From contig OZ014417.1 of assembly GCA_963965975.1 (NCBI GenBank), forward strand, positions 6,878,821-6,942,820: a stretch of 64,000 nt of DNA, in the 5' to 3' direction. This document shows, one piece after another, positions 32,351 to 45,400 of the stretch; position 1 is the stretch's first letter; each line of letters starts with the position of its first letter. Source of the stretch: Xestospongia bergquistia. Taxonomy: Eukaryota > Porifera > Demospongiae > Haplosclerida > Petrosiidae. The notes beneath the pieces were generated by a model. It was not told the DNA's origin. It worked only from the letters and a program-made list of their open reading frames with translations, and searched no databases. Position numbers and translations under genes: made by a program.

Positions 32351-32989
32351 GATTGTGTTTCATTATAGACTGAAGTCATCCTTACAGAAGACAACTCATC
32401 ATTGTAATACTGATTATATTGTGTCCACATATAGTATTATGTCATGTACTATAGTATTATGTTATTTCACTTCACTTCAGTTGCACCCAGGATGCTTCCA
32501 ATAGGTTAATTCTATCAATAGACTAAGCCCATCCTCATAAGCCTTTTGACGGATGGGCTTGTCTTTTTGATATTATGTCATGCATGGATGGTCTTATCTC
32601 ATTAAACCAGCACACTTGTATTAACATTTAAATTTAATTATGTACATGTGGACAAATGGTCTGTAACATGCTCTTATGTATGAAAGAAAAGAGAAAAGAA
32701 AGATAGCAAAAATAAAGACACAAACATTTACACCCTCTGAGTATATAACTGTTTAATATAATAGTTAGTTAGTTATCTTTAACTAACAATTGTCATTATT
32801 ATTGCAAATAATAGATAATGAGATACTGAGAAATATTAAATACTACTTTTTTAATTATTAGTATACTACAGTTGCCAAGACATTATTAATAGTAATGATG
32901 TAAACATAAGTAGCCTACATATTTTCTTATTAAGAGAAAGCAATGTATATTGTTCATCCTCTGGGACCTTCAGTTAAATAAAGATAAAA

Positions 32990-34887
32990 TTACAGTTTTC
33001 CAATTGCAGTTTTAATTTGGGAGCTCTGGGTATTCCCAGTTTAATGATAGAGCACTTAAAGCATGTCCATTGAGATTTGTTAGAACACTTAGATCTAGTA
33101 AAACATAATAATGTAAACTATGTCATTATCTAAAAGATTGGCATACTTCCTGTTACAATATTAATAATGGTTTGACTGGACGACCTTTTCCTGCTGAGGT
33201 AGTGGCAATATGAAGACATTTAATGTTGCATACTCTGGCTCTCCGACATGAATTAAAGGTATAACAACAATTATGCCTGTCTATGGAATACCTGATATAG
33301 TAGAATTTATCATGTTTCCTGGTACACAACAAAACTGTGTACCATCTGATGGATGTACATGTACACTATATTTTCCATTATCACTGTCTTTCAGAAAATC
33401 TATTTACAAATGTAAATCAACTGTAATACTAAGTGACTGCTGTAAAGTCCCTGAAGAGATACAAGCCTGCCACTGTCCAGGTTGAGGATCAGTAATCTTA
33501 TAAACAGCAAAGCTATAAGAAAAGATAGTTACATTTTGTGTACTCAAATCTGGTTTAATTATTGTTATGGTGCTTTGTGATGTCTCCAAAAGATTTGAAA
33601 TTTTTGACAAAATAAGAAATTTGAAAATACTAGCACAAAGCAGGTGTACTTCTTTTTTCAACTTTATAAGAACTTGATGCAAAACTTACAAACTGTGAGA
33701 AGTTATTTACATTGATTTGATTAATGCTGTATCCATCAGTAGCACTCTTTACATCTTCATAGTGTCCAAAACCTTTGCTACTACACCCTCCATGCACCAC
33801 TGTAGAAGAAATATACAGTCACAGATTATGTATCAGCTGAATTATTTTTATTAAAAACCAGTCTGATATAAATTGTCACCTTTTCTAGGGCATCAGTGAG
33901 GACTAAAATGTTGTGTTATTCTAAATTCTAAATTTCATTACATTGAATATTATCAATGAATTCAATCATTTCCTTGAATTCCATCAAAAAATTCAATCAT
34001 ATATTTTTATAATAGCTGCAATGCCATATTCTGGACAATCACCTCCTCCACCTGCTGTGAGATTATCAATATCATTTACAAGGTCATTCACTCCTTCAAC
34101 TTCTACTTGTGAATCTACGACTGTAAATGAGGCCATTTGAGTAAGGGGATCATTACTGTGGTAACTAGCATCATATATTCTAGAGAAATCCAAATCTATG
34201 TGTAAGTAATACATAATTTTATATGAATAACTACAAGAACATCCTTCAGATGGCCATTCATAAGCACCATAGTCATTAAACAGAACAAAGCAAAGAGTAA
34301 TGGTGTTTTTTCATTGGCAATGAAGCTTTTAACAACTTTTCGCGCATGAGAGTTTTCTTCACCCATACTTCCTGTTGTGTCAACAGCAAATCCAAGACAA
34401 TGTTTCTTCTCTTTAACACTTAAATCTACAGCTGTAGAGCAATTAATGGGATCATTCAAGTTGAAAATATGTTGCAAGTCATCTTGATAAATACAGTCGT
34501 AAAGTATCTGCAAAGTCTTTCACTAGCACACAAAATGTCTCTTTTATTAGATTGTGAAGACTGTGAAAAATTCATTAGGCAAGACAGTTGGTCATAGAGT
34601 TTACGAACTGTTGTAATGCATGTACAATTTTCTAGAAGAGATAGGAACTGTGTAAGTAGCTCTGGGGCATCTCTTTTTGTTGGCTTCTCATCTTCAGAAC
34701 CAACAGAAGATTTGAAGTAAGATTCTGGTATCACATTGAGAGCTGTATAAAAGTTCTGAAAACTGCCAGAGCTACCAAGGAGATTCAAAGCTGCTACCAA
34801 TGTATTGTAAGAGTAGTCTCGTTGATGGTACTGTTGGACAAGTAATAATTTACTTAGATAATCAATATTTAAAGTCAGACTGGTCAT
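32990..34887 (-). pseudogene. VWA-receptor paralogue V0, deleted and frameshifted
   Basis: In minus-strand order: an exon-1 remnant without signal peptide (34887-34430, with SESYFK-like, EDEKPTK and LLENCT segments, then CLGFAVDTTGSM), a decayed VWA exon 2 (34195 to about 33390) with several frame changes, then a direct join at about 33385 to an FN3 exon fragment (33370-33285) and another FN3 fragment (about 33220-33000). Exon 3, most FN3 repeats, the membrane helix and the tail are gone. Bases 33609-34430 are virtually identical to 46440-47250 inside gene V2. Confidence 0.85.
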
Positions 34888-35728
34888 AGTGACATAATGT
34901 TTTTAAGTGTATTTTAACAAAATGAAATATTAATTAACAGTTTAAAAATAGAGTTGTCTGTGCCATGTAAACTACTTGCCAATGTATCTATTACTAAATA
35001 TATATTTATTATGTTTTTCATCTTTTTACTATAATATTTATGTGATTATTAATGCTCAATTAATTTTTTTAGCACAACAAATTTCAATTAATAAAGCAGT
35101 TCATATCACTTATAATTCTATATGAAGTTAAATCCTAAGAGTCACTATTAATGTCTCAAAGAAATCGAACTGCAATGAAAAATTCTTGCTATACCATATA
35201 AAGTATTTACAACTACATGTTACTAGTAGTCATGTACTTAGTACATGTCAGAGCTATGTGGATGATGGGTCAGTGTATATAAGAGTTCTCATGTACAATG
35301 AAATATTAATAGGACTTCCTATATACTTCATATTTGTTATTTGTTGAAGGAAATGAACTGTAACTTTCATAGTAATTGGTAATCAAAGCAGTGTACATTG
35401 TCTAGTATAGTATCTCATAGTTGACTATATTGACATAATTATTATAATTAATTATCTCTCTACTCTGTACTCATATGCTGATGTTAGAGAAGTGAGCTCA
35501 TTTTGTGAATGCTGTAGGATTAGACATATATTACAATATAGGTGCTTTATTTCGAGACTCAATGACTATATGTTTTATGAACTAAAAAAGGCAGCAAAAA
35601 TAAAAATATATTCATAGTAGGCCTAGGATATACTAACTATATGAAAAGATTAGGATGACATAGTATCATTGTACATAAACATAATGTCTGTCACTATGTA
35701 AAGTAAAGATTTCTTGCTTCTGAATTCT
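34888..35728. other. Spacer duplicated between V0/V1 and V2/V3
   Basis: No gene seen. The stretch is alignable with 47850-48838 (shared ATGTACTTAGTACATGTCAGAGCTATGTGGATG-like blocks), so it belongs to the larger cluster duplication. Confidence 0.65.
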
Positions 35729-38700
35729 TCAGAGTGCAAGGCTCTGATCATTTTCATTGCCAATTCCTTTTTCCTTATTAACCATCTCCAAAAATTCCCT
35801 ATAGATAAAGAAATGATTATAGACTATCTATAATTAAAATGTGTTTAGTCATTGTATGTAAGTAATATTCTATTTTGCCAAATATTGAACTGCATATGTT
35901 ATGCTATCATAAGCAATACACAGGAAATGCTATTATGCTATTGTTAATGGCCAAAATATACACAAATGTTTGTGTCCAGGAACTACACTACATTACTAAT
36001 TATGTACAATAGTAATCAAGTATGTTCTTGTTAGTAATTATTACACATTTACTGAATAACTAACTGATTGCAATAAATATTTTCTTCCACTGTTTTACGA
36101 GCCTTGTTACTGCATTAATAATATATACATACAATTTAAACTGCAATATTATATTAACTCATTTTTATACCTTTTAGCTTTAACTTGATAAAATATAATT
36201 ACAACAACTACTATAATAGCAACAATGACAGTAACAAACAGCAATACAAACACTGTAGGAAGTATTACAGTTAGTTTAGACTTAGAAGTTTCTATAACAA
36301 AAAGATATATTAATCAAAATTTAGTCAGAGACAACATACTGTTAGTATGAAGGTAAACGTCAGTTGAATTTTCTCCATTACCAGCATAATTAGATGCTGC
36401 TACCTGTATATTGTTTATGAATTAATGCAAAGATAATATTTCTCTAACAGTTATAAAATATATACTTTAAAGTAGTAGCTGCTTCCTTCTCTTAAATTGC
36501 CAACAATTCTAGAATTATTATGACCAGTTAATGTAATCCCCTATTTTCAGATAATGTGTTAACGTGCCTTATTCCAATTCAATATGATCATACTTGTTCA
36601 TTATTTTCAGATGTTCTATAATACAGATGATAGCTAAGTAGTTTTCCATTTGGGAACTCTGGGTGTTCCCAGCTCAATGATACAGCACTAGTGTTTAAAA
36701 CATATCCACTGAGATATCTTGGAGCACTTGGAACTAGTAAAGATATAATGTAAACTATTGTCAATATTTAATAAGATAGGCATACTTCCTGTTACAATAT
36801 TAATAATGATTTGACTAGAGGGACCTTTTCCTGCTGAGGTAATGGCAAATATGACATTTAATTTTGCATATTCTGGCACTCCTACATGAATTAAAGGTAT
36901 AACAACAGTTATGCTTGTCTATGGAATACCTGATATAGTAACACTAGTCGTGTTTCCTGATACATTATATAACTGTGTACCATCTGATGAATGTACATGT
37001 AGACTATACCCTATAATAAATCCTCTACTATCTTCTATAGTTGGTGGAGTCCAATGAACAGAAACAGAAGTTGAAGAAATAACTGTATGACTGGAATATA
37101 GTGGAGGCTTAACAGGTACTAATAAATTGGAGATATTAACATTTGAGATAATTTATATACTTACCTCCTTCTTTGGTATAGAAAGCCATAATTTGTGGAT
37201 CACCTTTACCAACTGAAGTGGCTGCTCTTACTACTACTGTGTAATGAACGTAAGGTTCTATTCAAAATGTTGATAAAATCATAATTTAAAATATCGTTTT
37301 GCCTACCAAATCCATCAAGTGTAGCATTAAGTGTTGTATAATTATTGGTCATCATATATATGCCACCTGTCACAGATATTTCATAGTACAGGATGATACC
37401 ATTTAGTCTTTGTGGTTGAGCCCATGATATATAACTAGATGTTTCAGATAAAGGAGTTGTTTTGAGATTTGATACTTGGCCTGGTTCTGTGTAAACAACA
37501 AACAGTAACTTTACTGTTTGAGACAATGAATATACTTACTTCCTTCTTTGGTATAGAAAGTCATGATTTGTGGATCACCTTTACCAACTGAAGTAGCTGC
37601 TCTTACTACTACTGTGTAATGAACATAAGGCTCTATATAAAATGTTAATAAATTATAATTAAACTTATTGTTTGGCCTACCAAATCCATCAAGTGTAGCA
37701 TTAAGTGTTGTATAGTTATCAGTCATCATATATGTGCCACCTGTCACAGATACTTCATAGTACAGGATGATACCATTTTGTCTTTGTGGTTGAGCCCATG
37801 TTATGTAGATAGATGTTTCAGATAAAGGAGTTGTTTTCAGATTTGATACTTGGCCTGGTTCTGTGTAAACAACAAACTGTACCATTAAAAGTTGAGATAA
37901 TGAATATACTTACCTCCTTCCTTGGTATAGAAAGTCATGATTTGTGGATCACCTTTACCAACTGAAGTGGCTGCTCTTACTACTACTGTGTAACGGACAT
38001 AAGGCTCTGTATAAAATGTTAATAAAATCATAATTAAACTTATTGTTTGGCCCACCAAATCCATCAAGTGTAGCATTAAGTATTAGTGTTGTATAGTTAT
38101 TGGTCATCATATATGTGCCACCTGTCACAGATACTTCATAGTACAGGATGATACCATTTGGTTTTTGTGGTTGAGCCCATGTTATGTAGATAGATGTTTC
38201 AGATAAAGGAGTTGTTTTCAAATTTGATACTTGGCCTGGCTCTACATTTAAGGTAAAAAATACTTTAAAAATTTTGGAAGTACAAACTATAAAAATACAA
38301 ACAAACTGTTAGTGCATACACTGTCATTTTTCCCAATTTCATTGCAAAAAATGCATCTGTACTTACCTGCTTCAGCAGTGAGTAAAGTGAAGGGAGCATT
38401 CTCTGCTGTTTCCCCAGAATCAGTGTAGGCAATAATACTAATATATACAAGTTGATATGGCAGCAACCCTTGCAGATTAAAGCTAGTTGTATTACCATCC
38501 ACAGTGATAGTAGTCTTAGTACCATTAGAAAAGTCCATTGAAAATGCATATTTAGTAATGTTACCCAATATGACAGAGCTTGGTGGGATCCATTGTAGAG
38601 AAATAGTTGACTTGGTATTGTTTGCAACAGTTACTTCAATTGATGGTTTTACAGTTGCATTAAATGAATTTGAAACTACTATATTAGTACAGTTGTCTAC

Positions 38701-40953
38701 AGTGCTTAAGGTCCAGTTTACATTTTGTCCATCTGACAATGTTTGAGATGCATTGAACATAACCTGAACCTCGACAGCTTTTTGAGGTGTTAGAGTGATC
38801 ACTTCGTTACTAATATATTTGTATTGTAATTCAGGTGATATGATCTTTGTTGAAACTGTTAGACTTTCAGGACCTTTCATTTTATTTTGTATTGATATCC
38901 TAACAAGTGATGTCCCTCCTTTATTAACAACAACAACAGGATTACCAATTAATACTATTTCTAATTGGGGGCTGTTAAAGGTGACAGAGGAACCAGGAAT
39001 GACATGGGCAAAAGGATTTCCTTCAATATCATACCCTCTCAACTGATACTCTACCCGTCCTGGTGGTAATGTGATACTGCCTGAGAAAATTCCGCCACAT
39101 TCCAAGAGTTCTGCATATTGTAGAATATTCCCACTAGCAGCCACAATATCCAAATATAGAGTTTGTAGAAGAGAAATCTGAGAACATTTTGACGTCTTAG
39201 CAGTAAAAGTGTGCTTATCACCTATTATAGTATATATAACAATATAAGATATATTAGATATGATTTTACTTACACATAAAAGGAATTTTATTGGTTGGTA
39301 GTAATTGTCCATTTTCATTCTCTTTCAAAAAATCAATCTCCAAGTCCAAGTCTACAGTGACACTAAGTGACTGTTGTAAAGTTCCTGAAGTGACACAGGC
39401 CTGCCACTGTCCAGGTTGAGGATTGGTCACCTTATAAACAGCAAAACTGTTAGCAAATGTAGATACATTTTCTGTACTGTTATCTGGTTTAGTTATTGTT
39501 ATAGTGCTTTGTGTTGTCTTTAAGAGATTTGAGACTTGTGTGACAAAAAGAGAAATGTGAAAGTGTTGACACAAATTAAGAGTACTTCTTGTCTTATCAC
39601 TACACCTATCACTACTGGAGCCTGCAACAAAATCCACAAACTGTTGAAAATTAGCTGCATTAATTTGATTCACACTATATCCACCAGTAGCACATTTTAC
39701 ATCATTGTAACGTCCAAAGCCTTCACCAGGACACCCTCCACCACTGTAGAAGAAATTGACAGTCACAGATGGTTTGTCAGCTGCATTAGCATTAGCAATA
39801 GCTCTTTCATATAAATACTTATCTTTTGCCGAGGCATCAGTGAGTACAATAATGTTATGCTTTCCATAATTTCGAACAGCTCTGTCTTGAATGCCATCAA
39901 TTAAATCAATTGTTGTTAAAATGGCTGTCATACCATATTCTCGACAGTCACCTCCTCCATATGTTATGAGACTATTGACATCACTTAAAAGATCATTGAT
40001 TCCTTTAACTGTTATTGATGATCCTGTTATTATATTTTGTACTTTGAATGATGGTGCTGTTCCAGGAATGTTACTGTGGTAGCTTGCATCATATATTCTA
40101 GCAAAATTCAAATCTGGTGAAAATGTAAAAATATTTTACAGATATTGATGTGTGCATATTAAACATGTGTACACTCACTTCCTTGAGATGGCCATTCAGG
40201 CTTGTTAAAGTCATTAAATCCGACAAGCACATAGCAGAGAGTAAAAGTATTCAGTTCGCTTGCAGTGAAGTTACTAACTACCTCTCGTGCATGAGAGATT
40301 TCATCACTCATACTTCCTGTCGTGTCAATAACAAATGCCAGGCAATTGTTTGGCCTATTGTTGACATTACCAGTTGTACCACAGTTAGAAGGATTGTCCA
40401 CATTGAAAATGCATTTCAAGTCATCTTTACTAAGGCAATTATAGAAGTCTTTTATAGTTTTTTTACTAGCACATGAAACATCTCTTTTGCTAATTGATTG
40501 TGGGGATTGCGAGAAATCCTTTAAGCAAGACAGTTGGCCGTAGAGTTCACGGACCGTTGTGATATTTGTACGATTTTCCAAAAGAGATAGAAATTGTGAA
40601 AGAAGCTCAGGGGCATCTGCTTTCGTCGGTTTTTCTTCTTCGGGACCAAAACAAGCTTTGAAGTAGGAATCTGAGATCACATTGAAAGCTGTAGAGAAGT
40701 TATGAAAACCTTCTGATCCACCTGTGATGTTCAAAGTTGATACTAGCGCATTATAAAGCGTAGTCTCATCGACGACATTGTTATCATCGTCACCTGGTAT
40801 TACAAGTGTCTGTAGACCAGCAATAATTTCTTGAGTCGCATTTTTACGTTTTTCAATATACCGAGCTACGAAACTGTTGTTACATGTCAAGCCGAAGATA
40901 CTGGAGACAAAATCTATGAGAATTAAAATAAAATATAGCTTTCGCATCACCAT
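35729..40953 (-). CDS. VWA-FN3 single-pass surface receptor, V1
   Basis: Main exons: 40953-40179, 40113-39274 and 39221-38367 (all phase 1), then small FN3 exons, a TM exon near 36290-36180 and a tail exon with the stop at 35729. Order of parts: signal peptide (KLYFILILIDFVSS), an N-terminal domain of about 150 residues with NAT/NIT/NFS glycosylation sites, a VWA domain with DTTGSM metal site, NDF, GGDCREYG and FTDASAKD-like VLTDASAKD segments split by intron 1, a beta region typical of VWA7/hemicentin proteins (PGQWQACV...LEIDFL; YQLRGYD..GNPF), six FN3 repeats (the first in exon 3, three of them near-identical), one TM helix (VFVLLFVTVIVAIIVVVV) and a 25-residue cytoplasmic tail. About 1,330 residues. 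Likely a cell-surface adhesion or recognition protein; the ligand is unknown. An in-frame Met at 40947 is an alternative start. Confidence 0.85.
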
Positions 40954-42491
40954 TCTTACAATTACCGATCAACTGACAGATCACCTTAGTAATATTAATA
41001 CTTATAGTCTAGCAAGCTAGCCCTTCATCCTTTTGATAAGATGACGGGCGGAGGAGGTTATCTTCCAAATGGTAACCGTAGTAATAATAATAATTATAGC
41101 CACTATATGACAACTTTGTGGTATTGCCAAAAGTTTACATTTCACACATTCAATGGGGCCGGGCAGTAAGTCAAGTTCACTTCTAGACCCTCCTCTGTCT
41201 GTTAGTGGCTAGCTCATTAGACAGTCAGCTATTTATATTGATCAATCAATATGCCCACATGTAATTTTATCAAAAATAACAATAATTTCCATGATAATTA
41301 GTTAAATTTTATTAATTTAATACTTTATTCAGTGAGTCATATCAAATAAATTTGCATCAATCAAGTAATTGTGTTATGGACTAATTAAACAAAGATCAAA
41401 CATTTTTATATAACTATTTTCTTAGTTATAAGTACAACATGCAGTCTTAATAAACAGTATATAATTTAAAAATGTATACTTTAATATCTATGATTCAAGA
41501 TAAATCCCTATACTCTGTTTAAATTGAGAATGAATGCTAACTTACTGGCTAGGAATGATCATAAGCTAGAGAAAAACGGTTTGCACCAATTTTTTAAAAA
41601 ATGAAAACTGAGCACTAGCTATTTAGGAAAGTCACAAACCAGAAATCTCATATAAAGTGAGTCACATTCCTTCTTGACTTATGTCACACAAATTTGTATA
41701 TTATTAATGAATGCTCATACAAGTGTTATCTAGCTTCAGCAGAAACGTTCAGAAACTGTTGAAAATCCCTTTAATAGTAATAAAATGATAGATTAAAAAG
41801 AGATAGCTGCAAAAGAGCCAGAAAAACTTCAGTACAACTCACGAAAAACTTTTCAAATACGTAAGTGCATACTATAACCCATTTTTTCCTAACTCAATTA
41901 AGTTATTGAACATTCATAAGTATAGAAAACTATATATAAATATGTTTATAATATATATACATACATATATACATACATACATATATATATATATATGTAT
42001 ATATTTCACATAGTCACTGATTGTAATTTTTCACTACAGCCTGTTAGACTCTGTCTTCATTTGAGTTCATATACAGTCATACACTTTGTATTTATAGCTT
42101 CATCAATTAATATAGGATGCATATCTGTGTATGACTTTACTGAGTGCTTTAAAAACAATTAAATTATATAGTAAAGTTAGAATTTGGTTACAAATAAAGT
42201 ATACATTGTAGTAAAGATATTCAGGCAGTATTTAATATCTGTATCCTATGATTACATACTATAAACAACCCCTCCTTATGGGTGCATACAATTGACTGAT
42301 AGATCTATAGGATTAGATGTCAAAGTTATACGGAGTCAAATGTATCTTAATTCATGGCAAGAAATTAAGGAATATATACAGTTAATATTTGTATATAATT
42401 ATACATATAACATTCTCAGCAGATTATAATATAACTACAGAAAAGTACATTATAATAACACCAAACATTTACAAATGACATGCATATGAAG
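40954..42491. other. Spacer between V1 and V2
   Basis: Upstream of V1 a GGGCGGAGGAGG-type element (41043-41056) is shared with the V3 upstream region (about 54150). A mixed TA/CATA microsatellite lies at 41948-42006. No gene seen. Confidence 0.6.
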
Positions 42492-45400
42492 TTAAGCATT
42501 TCTATTTAATTTTGACTTATTCACAGCAATGCTTTCTGTGATTGCTATATTCTCATAATGTTCAACTTTTTCTTCCACAAATCCTTTTTTCTTATTCAAC
42601 ATCTCCAGATTTTCTCTAAGGGAAAACAAAAATAAAATTGTTGATTAATACATTTTAGTGCTAGGTGCCTATAGAGCAATGTTGCTTTTCATTTTTACTG
42701 CTGCTTGTGTATAACTAAACACACCTTTCAATATTAAGCATTCGAGTATTAGTGCTGAAAATGATCAAGACATATATAATATGTGACAATAGGTGAATTT
42801 TAGTTACCTTTTAGTTCTAATTCGATGAACAATGATTGTAGCTATTACAAATGTTACAATAAGTACAGAACTAGCAAACAACAGTACAAACACTATAGAT
42901 AGTATCAGAGCTAGTTTAGAACCTGATGCTATAATGATATTAAACTACTATTGTATATATTGCTATAACAAACCAATATAAACGTAGATTTCAGTTGAGT
43001 TTTCTCCATGACCAGCAAAGTTATAAGCTACAACCTGTACATATTTTACAGAACATTGTTATAGCCATAATAACTATAATGAGCGTATTGAGCTTACTTT
43101 TATATAGTAAATGTTCCCTTTTCTTAAATTTCCTACTATTCCAGAACTAGCATTTCTGCCAGACAGATTTATTATCTATAAAACAAAAGTGAATAATTAT
43201 ATCTTCAAATTTCTATTATACCTGTTCATCAGTTTCTAATATTCTGTAATACACTCGATAACTAAGTATTTTTCCGTTTGGGAACTCTGGATGTTTCCAA
43301 CTCAATGATATGGCACTAGAGTTTAAAGCATATCCACTGAGATTTCTTGGGGCACTTGGAACTAGTAAAGATACAATTGTAAATTAATGTTATTACTTAA
43401 AAAGATAGACATACTTCCTGTTACAATGTTAATAATGGTTTCACTAGAGGGACCTCTTCCTGCTGAGGTAATGGCAAAGAAGGAGACATTTAATGTCGCA
43501 TATTCTGGCACTCCTATATAAAATAAAGTTATTATGACAGCTATGTTTGTCTTTGGAAATACCTGATATAGTAACACTAGTCATGTTTCCTGGTACATTA
43601 TAAAACTGTGTACCATCTGATGAATGTACCTGTAGACTATACCCTATAATAAATCCTTTACTATCTTCTATAGTTGGTTGAGTCCAATGAACAGTAACAG
43701 AAGTTGAAGAAATGATTGTATGACTGGGAGGTTTAACAGGTACTAATAAATTGGAGATATCAATATTTATGAGATAATGATTATACTTACCTCCTTCCTT
43801 GGTATAGAAAGTCATGATGTATGGATCACCTTTACCAACTGAAGTGGCCGCTCTTACTACTATTGTGTAACGGACATAAGGTTCTGTATAAAATGTTAAT
43901 AAAGTCATAATTAAACTTATTGTTTGGCCTACTAAATCCATCAAGTGTAGCATTAAGTGTTGTATAGTTATCAGTCATCATATATGTGCCACCTGTCACA
44001 GATATTTCATAGTACAGGATGATACCATTTGGTCTTTGTGGTTGAGCCCATGTTATGTAGATAGATGTTTGAGATAAAGGAGTTGTTTTGAGATTTGATA
44101 CTTGGCCTGGTTCTGAACAAACAGAAATTTAATAGCATTCATAGTTTGTGTAGCATATAACAATAAATATAGTTTTAGCTCATGAATCACATACAAAAGT
44201 ACACAGTACATCAAATGAGAAGGAAATACTGTATTAATCATTTTCTGAAATGATCATCAATAGCTAATAGCTATAACTTTACCTGCTTCAGCAGTCAGTA
44301 CAGTGATGGGTGCAATCTCTGCTGTTTCCCCAGAATCAGAATAGGCAATAATACTTACATACATTAGTTGATATGGAAATAGTCCACTCAATTCAATGTT
44401 TGTCATATTATTGTCAACAGTAATTGCACCCAGTGTGCCATTAGAGAAGTCAATAAGGAGAGTGTAGTTAATAATGTTACCCAATGTAGGTGAACTTGGT
44501 GGAAACCATTGCAGTAATATTGTAGATTTGCTCACACCAGTGACATTCAATGTAATTGGTGGTTTCACAATTGCCTTAAATGAAATTGAGATTTCTTTAT
44601 TGGTGCAAGTATCTGTAGCATTAATCATCCAGTCTAACATTTGTCCCTCTAATAGGGTTTGGGATGCAATAAACTTGATCTGCATTTCAATAGTTTTCAG
44701 GGGTGTTAGAATGACTACTTGTTCACTAACATATTCGTATTGTAATTCAGAAGGTGTTATGATCTTTGTTGAAACTGTAAGACTTTTAGGACCTTTCATT
44801 TTATTTCGTATTGATATCCTAACAAGTGATGTTCTTCCTTCATTAACAACAACAAAAGCGTTACCAATCAGTACTATTTCCAATTGGGGGCTTTTAAAGA
44901 GGACAGAGGAACTAGGAACCACATGGGCAAAAGGATTTCCTCCACTGTCATATCCTCTCAACTGATACTGTACCAGGCCTGGTGGTAGTGTGATACTGCC
45001 TGAGAGAATTCCAGCACATTCTGAGAGCTTTGTATATTGAAGAATGTTTCCATTTTTATCCACTATGTCCAAATATAGCATTTGTAGAAGAGATATTTGA
45101 GAGAATTTTGAAGTTTTTGCTGTGAAAACGCGTGTATCACCTGGAAGGAAAAATGCAAAGCAGCTAGAATAATATGAGCTTTTATTACTTACACATAAAA
45201 GGAAACTCATTGGTTGGAAGCAATTCTCCATTTTCACTCTCTTTCAAAAAATCTATTTTCAAGTCTAAATCAACAGTAATACTAAGTGACTGTTGTAAAG
45301 TCCCTGAAGAGACACAAGCCTGCCACTGTCCAGGTTGAGGATCAGTAACCTTATAAACAGCAAAGCTATAAGAAAAGATAGTTACATTTTGTGTACTCAA

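Noticed and set aside
32185-32430. 81-codon minus-strand open frame
   Set aside because: It runs across sequence that corresponds to promoter and leader of the Lys-rich peptide genes and then through a purine repeat; it is a by-product of the deleted third copy.
33943-34140. Identical plus-strand frames at 33943-34140 and 46761-46958
   Set aside because: Antisense of the decayed VWA exon; identity reflects DNA-level homogenisation, not protein conservation.
38504-40476. Several plus-strand open frames of 80-108 codons opposite the VWA genes
   Set aside because: They are antisense shadows of long conserved exons; their translations show no domain, and paralogous loci show the same pattern.
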